Shown one piece after another: positions 47,863 to 58,293 of a DNA stretch of 64,000 bases. The stretch is from contig CM077820.1 in assembly GCA_039720395.1 (NCBI GenBank), positions 17,071,923 through 17,135,922 of the forward strand. The letters run 5' to 3'. Below the pieces are notes generated by a model. That model did not search any database. It saw only the letters and a program-made list of their open reading frames with translations, and had not been told where the DNA came from. This DNA is from Liquidambar formosana. Taxonomy: Eukaryota > Streptophyta > Magnoliopsida > Saxifragales > Altingiaceae. Within the stretch, counting starts at the first letter, position 1, and each line of letters begins with the position of its first letter. The translations under genes were made by a program, and so were the position numbers.

Positions 47863-48643
47863 CATACCTAGGTTTTTGGAGGTGCCCACGACGAATGGCA
47901 ACGGGAGGTGCTGACGACAGGCAAACGAGCAAGAGCGGGGGTGCTAACGACGAGGGGGGTTCCGTTGCCACCGGTGAGAAGATCTGACAGACAGATCAGG
48001 ACAAAGAGAGAGAGACCAAGTAGAAGAAGTTCGTCAACATTGGGGCAAGGGCAAGGACAAGAGGTGCTGTCGCCACCGGTGAGTGGATTTGAGAATGAAT
48101 GAGAGAGACATATTAGGATAAAGAGAGAGAGATATCAAGCAAGGGAATCTCATCGACGATGGAGCAGGGGTTGGGGTAGAGAAAGAAATAGGAGGGAAGG
48201 TCACCGGTGAGTGATCTGAGAATCGACGGAGAAGAGAAAAAAAGAGATAGGAGGGAGCGCAGAACCTTTGTCTAGCCGATGAGAGAGAGAATGCCCACCA
48301 CTGTCGTCTCCGAGGAAGGAGGAATGGCCACCGTACTGACTGTCGTAGCCGAAGGTCGAGAGGAGAGAGTGTGGAAGAAGAGAGAGACGAGAGGATAGAA
48401 AGTGGGCGAGAGGGAGAATGAAAATTGAAAATGGTGATCTGCTATTTCTTCCCCTTTCCTCCTTCACAAAATGGCACTGTTTTTACGTTTTAAAGCCATC
48501 CACAGTAAATAGTGTTAACATTTTTACGCCAAACTCATCCCAGCCATCCCAAACGTTGATGTTTCTCCCTTACCACGTGTCACCTATCCATCGGCTACTA
48601 CACCATGCAATTAAAGGTGCAAACTGCACCAAATCCGAATCCC
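47863..48643. repeat. Right arm of the long inverted repeat (outer shell of the nest)
   Basis: Reverse-complement partner of 26391-27057, about 110 bp longer because of an extra GA-rich stretch around 48000-48160. It ends with GCACCAAATCCGAATCCC. The following sequence (GAGCCCCTCGTCTTTCCACC) is the flank that follows the short MITE at 61432. Confidence 0.65.
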
Positions 48644-49532
48644 TATCGTAGAGCCCCTCGTCTTTCCACCTGGTCGTTCCCTACAACGTAGCATAGGCTG
48701 CACGATATCGCGCATTGCCGAATTTTCGTACTCCCTCAATCTCAAAGATAGGCTAAGTTTAACAAAACCACGTTGTGTGAGAAAACTATTATTGCATTGA
48801 TTTATTATTTGTCATGCTTCATTTTGTCAATAATACTTTTTCTAACTTCGTATTGGGTTTTGTATCGGAGATAATTATTGAAATAATAAAAAAATAATAT
48901 AACAAAATTTTTAAAAAATTTATGATTTAACTTTTCAAATGAACAAACATTTTAGGATTTCAAAAAATTGACATATCTTTATGATATGGGGAGTATGATT
49001 TTTCTAGAATCAAGATAACAAGTCATTTATTAAGAAGTTACTGATAATCGGTTCGGTTCCAACAAGCAAAGGCGCCGTTTGGGCATCCTGCACGAAAATT
49101 AATCTTGGCCGTTCTCTTTAGATGGACGACTAGGATTCAAAGTTTGGTTTTATTGTTTTAATGAGTCTAAACCCACTTTAGCCGACTCATTTTCTACAAA
49201 CAAACTTTTCCCTTCCTTGGGCAGAGTGTAAAGCTTCTTAAAGAAGCTTCTATACTCAACGTTTCCTCTCTCCCTCCATTACCACCATTCGATGGCCGGC
49301 TCCATCTCAGACGGTGAGGGCGATGTCGACAACTACACCATCGCTACCCTCTCTCTCTCTTTCGTTGACAGACCCTCGCCTCACCAATAGATTAGTGCTG
49401 TTCTCCTCTCTTGCGGAACCCCCCCAAAAAAACAAAAGGGGAAAAAAAAAACTGAATGAGGAAGAACCAAAAAAATTAAATTAAATTAAATAAGAATAAT
49501 AAGAATAAACAAAAAAAACCTGATCAAGTATG

Positions 49533-49586
<54 letters not shown>

Positions 49587-49745
49587 ATTATTAATTTTGT
49601 ATATTTCTTGCAAAATTGAGCTGGAGAAGCCGAGAAGCAAAACATAATAAACTTTTTTAAAAGGAAAAACATGAATACAGAGCATTTTTAAAAGATAAAA
49701 TAAAATATCATTGCAACCAAAATACAAATTGATGTGATAACAAGA
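48644..49745. repeat. Segmental duplication, second part of the left copy
   Basis: It matches 61433-61747 and then 63171-63996 in order (TCGTTCCCTACAA-GTAGCATAGG, the Stowaway at 48731, AAGTCATTTATTAAGAAGTTA, GATGGCCGGCTCC). The left copy is split from its F-box gene by the transposon nest. Confidence 0.75.
48731..48993. mobile_element. Stowaway-like MITE
   Basis: The ends are CTCCCTCAATCTCAAAGATAGG and the imperfect inverted CATATCTTTATGATATGGGGAG, with TA on both sides (48729-48730, 48994-48995). The duplicate at 61518-63244 carries a later insertion. Confidence 0.75.
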
Positions 49746-50504
49746 AGTTTCCCAACAATACATAACAGTTTTCCAAATTCATAGTGAGACCAGCAGTAAT
49801 CCTTCTTAGGATCTATATTTTTTACTTCAGGTACAAGGCCCTCTCTGTATTAACATATACATCTTACTTATGCTCAAGTCACACAATTGATGTTTTGGCT
49901 GCAAGATGGATGAGTTCTTACCTAAGTCCTATGGAGCTTTTTGTATTTCTACACCCAAAAAAAAAAAAAAGAAAAAAAGAAGAAGAAGAATAACAAAAAA
50001 AACACTAGATCAGGTAAGAAGAAGGAACAACAAAAGAAAAAAGAAAAAACCCCTAAAATCATATTTTTATTCTCAAAAGAAGAAGAATAACATACCTACG
50101 CTTCTGCGAGAGAAGAGAACAACATTGATCTGTCGACAAGGCAAGGGTCTATCGGTGAGAGAAAGAGGGAGAGAGACAAAGAGAGAGTGGCAATGGTGTA
50201 GTCATTGACGTCACTGTCTGAGATAGAGCTGGTTGTCAGTCTGAGATAGAGTCAGTTGTCAATCGATAGTGATGGAAGGAGAGAAGAAGCGTTGTGTGTG
50301 GAAGCTTCTTTGAGAAGTTTTACACTTTGCCCATTGCCCAAGGAAGAGAAATGTTTGTTTACAGCAAACAGGTCGGGTAAAGTGGGTTTAGGACTCATTA
50401 AAACAATAAAACCAAACTTTGAATCCCAGCCGTCCATCTAAAGAGAATGGCCAGGATTGTTTTTCGCGCAAGATGCCCAAACGGCGCCTTCGCCTATTGG
50501 AACC
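49055..50504. mobile_element. Long-TIR DNA transposon, non-autonomous
   Basis: Inverted repeats of roughly 370 bp: GGTTCCAACAAGCAAAGGCG at the left, inverted CGCCTTCGCCTATTGGAACC at the right. Shared inner landmarks are CCGTTTGGGCATC, AAACCCACTTTA and GAAGCTTCT. An AT microsatellite (about 49537-49580) and A-rich tracts fill the interior; there is no transposase. No clean target duplication was found, so the superfamily is open. The left part of a second copy runs into the right window edge. Confidence 0.65.
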
Positions 50505-50580
50505 AAATTGTACTAATTGTTTGTATTGGACTTTAATTATTTTTGTGTTGTTAAACCAATCTATAATTCTCCTAATTTAT

Positions 50581-50953
50581 TTTATTTTAGGGTAAATTGT
50601 AGATAACCCCCTAAAGTATAGGAAGGTCAACATATAACCCCCTTATATTTTAATTTTATCAATGTGCCTCCTTTATGTTTTAATTTTTGTCAATATGCCC
50701 CACCATCACTCGTCGTTGATGAAATTTGACCAAAATTAGTCACATGGCTATGCACATGATACCATTAACGGACCTGTGTTGCCCAAAATTGCCGAAACCC
50801 TCGTTGACATAATGGTCAATTGGGTAGCCAACGATGATTGATTTTGTCTTCCAACTGAACTAGATGACACATTAACAAAATTAAAATATAAGAGAAGTTA
50901 TCTGCTGACTCCCTCATACTTCAGGGGTTTTCTGTAATTTACCCTTTATTTTA
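50581..50953. mobile_element. Short Mutator-type MITE with perfect 9-bp target duplication
   Basis: The element is 50590-50944 (355 bp). The ends are GGGTAAATTGTAGATAACCCC and the inverted GGGGTTTTCTGTAATTTACCC. Flanks are TTTATTTTA on both sides (50581-50589 and 50945-50953). There is no coding capacity. Confidence 0.8.
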
Positions 50954-51429
50954 GTTTTATTTTATGTACGAGGCACTAGGCAAAATACTTCCAGATGACA
51001 AGCAATGAAGTTAAGCCCATCGTTGTAACTAGATGCATGGTCCTTTTGCACAATACTTTCCCCTCTTTTGAAGGGATTTGACTCCTTCGGAGGACTTTTC
51101 CCACACAGGGTTTTTCATACTTAACTGACATGTTTACAACTTAGAATCCAACGGTTCATTTGTCCTTTTTCTTTTTTTTTTTCTCGATCTGTTCATTTAC
51201 AATCTGACGACATCGCGTTGTTCGTGCTGGCAAATTTGACTTTCCTTCTATGACCTTCGTTTTAGATGTGGAATGAGTCATCCAACTATCCAAGATTCCA
51301 AGACCTCCATTTGAGATCTGAACTACCTCTCTCCCTTCTCTCTTGACCTCTATTTCGGCTATTTCAAATATTCCACGCACTCTCTCTCCTCTCACACACA
51401 ACGAACATATGTCTCCTTTCGATAAATCT
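50954..51429. other. Intergenic DNA without a recognisable gene
   Basis: A minus-strand frame at 51156-51482 (108 codons) shows no domain and ends in a Lys run. It overlaps the end of the LRR-like fragment. Nothing else is visible. Confidence 0.4.
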
Positions 51430-51764
51430 GTCATCAATCTACCAAGTCGCCCCATGAATTTGAGTGGAGCTGCAAATTTCAATTAGACTAAAGAGTAATC
51501 GAATTCCAAGTTGTAGAAGTCTTGTGAAGTTGTTCTTTACCAAACTTAGAGTGGCAAGACTTGAACAATTGAAGAGGTTATCTTGAAGAATTGAGGAATT
51601 TTCCCAGTAAATCTCAAGTATAAGCTTAAGTAATGGCGAGAAGATTGGTACAACTGGTGGTACTAGAGGGTATGGATCCCTCAAGAAGGTTATTACTCCT
51701 TAAGCCTAGGTACGTTCTTCAAGTTGTAAAGTGATCCAACATTCGAAGGAAGTGCCCCTATGAG
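51430..51764 (-). pseudogene. LRR receptor-kinase fragment
   Basis: Minus-strand translations in changing frames give leucine-rich-repeat pieces in order: GALPSNVGSLYNLKN, SCTNLLAI, FTGKIPQF, DNLFNCSSLATLSLVKNNFT and LQLHSNS. The spacing and wording resemble the ectodomain of FLS2-type LRR receptor-like kinases. Stops (for example near 51703) and frame changes disrupt it. No kinase part is present. It is joined at its upstream end to an F-box fragment. Confidence 0.5.
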
Positions 51765-51912
51765 AGAAATGAGAACTGGAGACGAGAAAGAACCAGTGTT
51801 TGGATACGGATTTGAATTTAAGAAGAGATCTAATGGGTAAGCGAACAACGATCTCAGACAAGAGGTCATCGTTGCTGGCGATTAGGTTGGCAATTGATGT
51901 TTGGTGAGTCAT
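51765..51912 (-). pseudogene. F-box gene head, truncated (array member 5)
   Basis: It encodes only the N-terminus and F-box (MTHQTSIANLIASNDDLL SEI, then RSLLKFKSVSKHWFFLVSSSHFSHR) and breaks off at the point where paralogues continue into the NPNP spacer. The ATG is at 51912. Beyond the break the frame runs into out-of-frame LRR sequence and stops at 51706. No FBA half exists nearby. Confidence 0.75.
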
Positions 51913-52167
51913 TGAGGTGCCAGAATTCTTTTGGACGAATGCATCGCCAAAGCATATATGGAACCAAACCCTCTTTAATTGAAGACATGGAAGCTATATA
52001 GATATATATCATAATGGATTCATTTATATTTTTTCAGATTACAACCCAACATTATTGCTATCATTGCAACAAACATGATTGAAATTTACACTCGTGAAAA
52101 GAAAAACAGTGAGAATGACAGAAAAGTGCGACTCGAACTTTTTTCTTTTTTCTCCAAAAAAGTATTA

Positions 52168-53337
52168 TCAAACACAAGCGAGAGTCTGAATGTATTGAAA
52201 AGCACGCCGCCTTCCTAATCTGGAAGATTCAGCAAGATCACAAAGCTTCTTCAAAGTATTGTCCTTAAAACTGTAACATATGACACTACCTGGTATAGGT
52301 AGTACCAAAGACGAGTCTTGGTCATTTTCTCCGCGAACAAGACAAAGTAAACGTTTCCTTGCACGTCTCAATACCAGAAATTCAGATGGAAACTCATTCA
52401 AATCAACTTGGTACTTCACAAACCACCTCGAGTAGTCTCTCTCCATCTCATAGACATTAAGTTGAGAATAACAAGGGCCACTGATCAAGATAAGATGCAG
52501 ATGGTCATGGGACTCCCCGAAATACTTAATCCTCCTCCGGTGCCAATTATTGGGAATTTCAGGCATTGGCATTTCCCTGTGTCGCTCTTGATCGACATCA
52601 AAACTTACAATAGTCCCCAACTTGCTAAGCCAGTGAATAACACCATTCCAAAAAACCCCACTGCACAAATTAACACCATTAGGTGCAGTAAAAATATCTC
52701 CAGATCGCCTCCAGGAGCCGGATTCAGATGAGTAGATCTCAATCCGATAGCGGTGTGGTGCAAAATCGTACCTTCTAACACATAAAACTTTGTAATGAAG
52801 TGACTTGGAAGGATCAAAAGCTAAACCAACACCAGCAACAGGATAGGAAACTGGGTCGATGAGTTTTGGAAGTGTAGTGAATTGCTGGGTAGTGGGATTG
52901 TAGACGTAATATTTGAGCTCAGGTTGTTCACGAAACTTACAACGGCAAAACAATAAGCCATTGCATGACTGTAAAATCTTGATCCCCGCAGCAGCGTGGA
53001 CGAAAGTGAGAGACCTAAAAGTGGGAGAGGTGGAAGGCTTGCCGTCAAGACGAATGAATTCGTATTCTGGGCGTTGGAGATGATAAGATCTTTGCAAGAA
53101 GAGGCCGGAGATGGGGCTAGGGTGATGGCTTCAGCGGTGACAGAAATGGGGAGTGGAGATGAGAGAGAGCCAGTGTTTGGATACGGATTTGAATTTGAGA
53201 AGCGATTTAATGGGTAAGAGAATAAGGATCTCCGTCAAGAGGTCGTCGTTGCTAGCAATTGTGTGGGCGGAAGATGTCGCCTGAGGCGTCGAGATGCTGG
53301 GAGTGCCTACTGTTACAGTTCTTTTGGCTGAGAGCAT
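52168..53337 (-). pseudogene. F-box/FBA gene with one premature stop (array member 6)
   Basis: Full-length array member, 390 codons from the ATG at 53337 (MLSAKRTVTVG) to the normal end (QYIQTLACV). It is interrupted only by an in-frame TGA at 53131-53133. The F-box (DDLLTEILILLP...LLKFKSVSKHWLSLI) lies before the stop. The body (SCNGLLFC, YYVYNPTTQQFTTLPKL, GVFWNGVIHWL, FDVDQER, YFGESHDHLHLILISG, YEMERDYSRWFVKYQVDL) lies after it, in the same frame. The neighbouring copy at 55.2 kb has CGA at this position, so the stop is a C-to-T change. A 68-aa F-box-only peptide, or a product by readthrough, are the only ways it could be expressed. Confidence 0.85.
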
Positions 53338-54351
53338 TGTATGTGGTCGGAACAAAATACAGGTTTTACCTCAATCTCAACAAAGTGAAGTTTATCGAAG
53401 GTAGAGGTGAGGTGCCAAACAATGTCGCTCTTTTCACACAACTTCAGAGAGATTTGAGTGCATCCAGACCCTGCTGTAACTCCTGTAATCGGCATAATAT
53501 AGAAGAGGAAGTTCCTCCCAACACCCTACTTTGCCCAAATGAAAATAATAAAGCTCGGAAAATTAGAGAAAGAGACGAAACTGGCCAAAAGGAAACGGTC
53601 TTACTCCTCTTTAAAAATATCGACTGCAAGCTGTTGGGAGCTCTCGTTTCAGGCTCCGGCCCAAAGAGATCCCTTTCCGTTTGTCCTTTTACTGAAATTT
53701 CAAAGCAAAAGATAGTCTCACCTAGAACTGAACAATTTCTTGCCATTCCCGCCCCACGCCTTACAAAATCATTGGCCATTTCTGCAAAGACAAAATTTAC
53801 TGGCTTTCTAGTCCCTATTATCAACAATGGGTTTGTAGATTAACAAGAAATAGGAGAATATTAAACACACATAGCTCCAAGGGCTTTTGGGGAATTGGGA
53901 CAATGACCCAAACACGTACATCATTTTAGGGAAAAAAATTACAAATATGCAGAGATGGACGCCAGATTTGTACACCTTTAATTTTAATAGGCAGATTCTT
54001 TGCACCGAGAGGTTTAATTATCATATTTTCTTGATCTCTTTCGTTGACATACTCTATTGTGATAGAAATAAGTATCAATGAAATTACATAAGCAGTGAAA
54101 TAAATCAAAATCATCTTTTGACTTTTCTTCATAATTTCCTCTCAATCTCCCTCCCTGACATGCTTTATTTTGATTTATTTTCATATGCACTAAATCCTTT
54201 CCTTGTTGTCTTAGGTGCAGTAAAAATATCTCCACATTATTAAATACATGGCCCATGAGCTTATAATTAAGCACCATCACAATAAACATGATCAGACTTT
54301 GAAAACGTGAAAATACAATAGTGAGAATGACAAAACGCGACGTACATATTA
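53338..54351. other. Intergenic DNA, no recognised gene
   Basis: Overlapping open frames lie on both strands between 53259 and 53843 (plus strand to 194 codons, minus strand 127 codons). Neither shows a domain that I know. Part of it (AATGGGTTTGTAGATTAACA, 53825) recurs at 56250, so it belongs to the duplicated F-box flank. Confidence 0.4.
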
Positions 54352-55260
54352 TCAAACACAAGCGCGAGTCTCAGCATATTGATAAGCGCGCACCCTGCCA
54401 TCCCAATGTTACAGAATTAGCGTAATACCATTGAGCAAGATTACAAAGCTTCTTCAAAGTCTTGTCCTTAAAACTGTAATATATGGCCTTTCCGGGTATT
54501 TGCAGCACCAAAAATGACTCTTGCTCATTTTCTTCCCGAACAACACAACGTATCCTACAAGTGCAGAAGTCCCTCCGGCGATAAGATGCAAATGATCCGA
54601 AGACTCCCTGAAATACTTAATCCTCATCAGGTTCCAATTATCACGAATTTCAGGCATTGGCATTTCTTGGACATTGAACCTTACAGCAGTCCCAAAGTCG
54701 CTAATCCAGTGAATTGCACCATTCCAAAAATCCCCCACATTAAAATTTATATTTGGAGGTGGAGGGAAAGGATCACCAGATTGCTTCCACAGGCAGTTTT
54801 AGATGAGTAGATCTCAATGATATAAGGGTATGGTGGAGAATCAATCCTCCTAACACAAACGACTTTGTAATGAAGTGATTTACAAGGGATCAAAAGCTAA
54901 ACCTACGCCAGCAACAAGATTGGAAACCGGGCCAATGAGTTTCGGAAGTGTAGTGAATTTCTGGGTAGTGGGATTGTAGACGCAGTACTCACGGACTTTT
55001 TGGTTAGATTTTTGCACTAGATAGCTGCAACACAGTAAGCTAAAATTGTGATCCATGTAGCATTCTCAACTAAAACGAGAGACCTAAAAGGCGGACAGAT
55101 CGAAGGATTGCAGCCGAGAGGAATGAATTTGTAATCTGGGTAGTCGAGAAGGGGAGTTTTTTGGAATAAGAGGCCGGAGATGGTGTTAGGGTAAGGGTTT
55201 CGGCGGTGAGAGAAATGGGGATGGGAGATGGGAGGGAGCCAGTGTTTGGAAATATCTACT
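54352..55260 (-). pseudogene. F-box/FBA gene lacking its F-box (array member 7)
   Basis: It begins at VDISKHWLPPISHPHFSHRRNPYPNT, so the ATG and nearly all of the F-box are missing. It continues with pieces of the FBA body in several frames: PDYKFIPLG, a gap, FWNGAIHWISDFGTAV, EMPMPEIRDNW and DHLHLI. After DHLHLI a deletion removes the YEMERDYS block. It ends near the ETRAC-type tail at 54352-54390. Sequence just upstream (AAATATCTACTGTCAAAACTTT) matches the promoter flank of member 8 at 58458, so a deletion has fused the promoter flank to the end of the F-box. Confidence 0.8.
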
Positions 55261-55265
55261 GTCAA

Positions 55266-57061
55266 AACTTTCTTTGCAAAAATAAAAATAAAAATTCTAC
55301 TGCCAAAACTTTGGGGAGCTCTCTCCTTCCAGCTTTAGAGAGTTTCTTCTATGTTCATATGTTCATCGTTATTTCTTATCAACATATCTGGGTGCTCAAG
55401 AACAAAAGGGCCTTAAGAACACAGAATATTTGATTTTTTTCCTTTTAAAGTTTTAACTTCTAATCGATGGGACAAAAAGTATTTAGAGTCATTATCGTTG
55501 GGGCAAATTACAAAATATATATCTATATATATATTAAATTGAAAAGAGATAAAATAAAAAATAACTTGAACTTTAATTCTATTTTTAACTTAATACCCTT
55601 AACTTCAAAAGCAATCAATAAACTTTAAACTATCCAGAGTGCTTACTCCTAAAATCAATAATACTGTTAATGGAAAGATTATAAAAATAAAAATAAATAA
55701 AAAATAAAAAATAAAAAATGAAGTTACCTATTCTACCATTTTGATTACTCCGTAATCATATGATCATGTGAACCAATCATGGGATCTTACTTAGATTGTG
55801 GCATTATAAGCCACCAAGACCAGATAGTTTGGTTTTTGTTTCCTTATCTCCTTAATTGTATGCTTACTTATTTACTTTAGTTTTCTTCTTTTAATAAAAC
55901 TTGGAGTTAAAGGCAGATGATGGTAAGTGCTTTGGGTGCCAACCTAGTTGGGATTCTTTGTTCCTCTTTGATGCTTTTACCTCTCTTTCTGGATTAAAAA
56001 ATATATATATATTTGGCATGATTTTTATGAATATTTTTAAATCTTTCATGAGATCATGTGAACCAATCAGCATTAGAATGAAAATCAGAGAACTTATTAT
56101 CTAGTTCTAGTAGACAAACAACATGCAAACTGGAGGTAGATTAGGATTGAATAAGCCTTGCCATGAGCTAGATAGCTGGAGTTGGTTCCGAGCCAAAGTA
56201 CCCAAATTTCAGGATACCCAAACAGACAATTGTATATATAATCAACATTAATGGGTTTGTAGATTAACAAGAAATAGACACATGAAGAACCCAAAGAATT
56301 TACTGGCTCTCCAGTCTCTATTATCAAATAAAAGCATAGATTTTTTTTTTATTGATTTTGGTTTCTCTTCGATGTCAACAGTTGGTAATTGAAATTTCGC
56401 AATGCCAAATCATGGCTGCAAACACACTAAAACGAATTTGAATCATCATCATTTAATTAATTTTCTTCCTTTTAATCAGCTTATCAACTTCATTGCACTA
56501 ACACAAGATTATTTATTTATTTACTTATGGTCGGAACATAAGATTAAATCATTAAGGGCCCGAAGAATGTTTCATCAATCCTACAGAAACGTAATGGAGG
56601 AAAGTTTAATTTCTAGCGGTGTATCAGTAGAAAGAAGGGAAGGTCAGAAAGCATACCACAGAGTAACCTGTTTGGTTCTCCAAACATCAAATTTATGCTA
56701 AATTTCATTTGAAGTTACGAAATCACTCACAAAGCTATGAATTAATAGACATATAACCAAATAGACATATAACCAAACAATCGAGTGGCTATATATATCG
56801 TAACTTATTCACTTAAATCCGTTCAAACAACCAAAGAAAAGCCAAAAGTACCTAATTGTAAATAGAATTGTTTGTACGAATGATAAATGTTTGCATCAAC
56901 TTTACAACCCAACATAATTAAATACATGGCATCAACTTTCTAATTAAACATCATTACAAAAAACATGATCGAAATTTGAACACAAAAAACAAGATCATTA
57001 AACATCATCATGACAAAACGTGACTCAATTGATCAAATATACATATATATGTATATATATA
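55266..57061. other. Intergenic DNA without a recognisable gene
   Basis: The first 170 bp match the upstream flank of member 8 (CTTTGGGGAGCTCTCTC, CTATGTTCAT, GGTGCTCAAG). The rest is AT-rich with short repeats. Small open frames at 55901-56104 and 56402-56701 show no domain. Confidence 0.5.
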
Positions 57062-58293
57062 TTATCGAACACAAGCGAGAGTCTCAGTGAATTCATAAGC
57101 AGCCTCCCCCCCCCCCCCCCCCCCCCCAACCCATCCCATCCTGCTACAATTAGCATAATACGATGGATCAAGATTACAGAGCCTCTTCAAAATCTTGTAC
57201 TTAAGACTGTTACATATGGCCTTTCCAGGTATGTGCAGCACCAAAAATGACTCTTGCTCATCTTCTTCCAGAATGAGACAAAGTATCCTACAAGTGCAAA
57301 AGTCTCTGTGGTTCATCACTCGAAATGCGAGTGGAATCTCATCAAAATGAACACGGTATTTCACAAATTACCTTGAATAGTCTTTCTCCATCTCATAGAC
57401 ATTAAGTTGACTACTAGGAGGGTCTGTGATCAATATAAGATGCAAATGGTCTCGAGACTCTCCGAAATACTTGATCCTCTTCGGGTTCCAATTATCATGA
57501 ATTTCAGGCATTGGCATTTCTTGGAGTCATTCTTCATTAACATCAAACCTTACAGCAGTCCCAAAGTCACTAATCCAGTGAATTGCACCATTCCAGAAAA
57601 CCTTTGCACCATTCCAAAAAACACCACCTCTGAAACAGACATCTTGAGGTGGAGGGAAAGGATCACCAGATTGCCTCCACCAGCCAGTTTCAGATGAGCA
57701 GATCTCAATCAAATAAATGTATGGTGGAGAATTAGTCCTCGTAACACAAATGACTTTGTAATGAAGTGATTTACAAGGAACAAAAGCTAAACCTACGCTA
57801 GCAACAAGATTGGAAATCGAGCTGCACAGTTTCGGAAGTATAGTGAATTGTTGGCTAGTGGGATTGTAGATGCAATACTTCGAGACCTCTCGGTCATATT
57901 CTTCCTTTAGATAGCTGCAACACAATAAGCCATTGCAAGACCGTAAAATGGTGATCCATCTAGCATTCTCAGATAAAATGAGAGACCTAAAAGGGGGAGA
58001 GATCTTAGGCTTGCCACCGAGAGGAATGAATTTGTAATCTGGGTAGTGGCCACAGGGTGTTTTTCTCAAGAAGAAGCTGGAGATGGGGTTAGGGTAAGGA
58101 TTTCGGTGGCAAGAGAAATGGGGATGGGAGATGAGAAAGAACCAGTGTATGGATACGGATTTGATTTGATGAGGGATTTAACGGGCAGATGATGAAGGAT
58201 TTCAGTTAAGAGGTCATCGTTTAGAACGATTGCATGGGCAGATGATGTCTGCTGAGGGATTGAGATGCCGGAAGTGTCAACTGTTAGGGTCAT
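57062..58293 (-). pseudogene. F-box/FBA gene with multiple lesions (array member 8)
   Basis: It starts at the ATG at 58293 (MTLTVDTSGIS) with an F-box that breaks off after VKSLIK through a deletion and frame change. The body is readable from 58069 (PDYKFIPLGGKP, SCNGLLCC, YCIYNPTSQQFT). It contains a small internal duplication (GVFWNGAKVFWNGAIHWI near 57600), then stops at 57527. A further stop interrupts the YEMEKDYSR block near 57370. A run of about 22 C (G on the coding strand) at 57108-57129 replaces tail sequence, giving a poly-Gly stretch. The normal stop is altered, so the tail reads ETLACVR. Confidence 0.85.

Noticed and set aside
53259..53843. Plus-strand frame of 194 codons and minus-strand frame of 127 codons
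   Set aside because: They overlap each other and partly repeat the flank at 56250; neither shows a domain. A real exon cannot be excluded, but nothing supports it.
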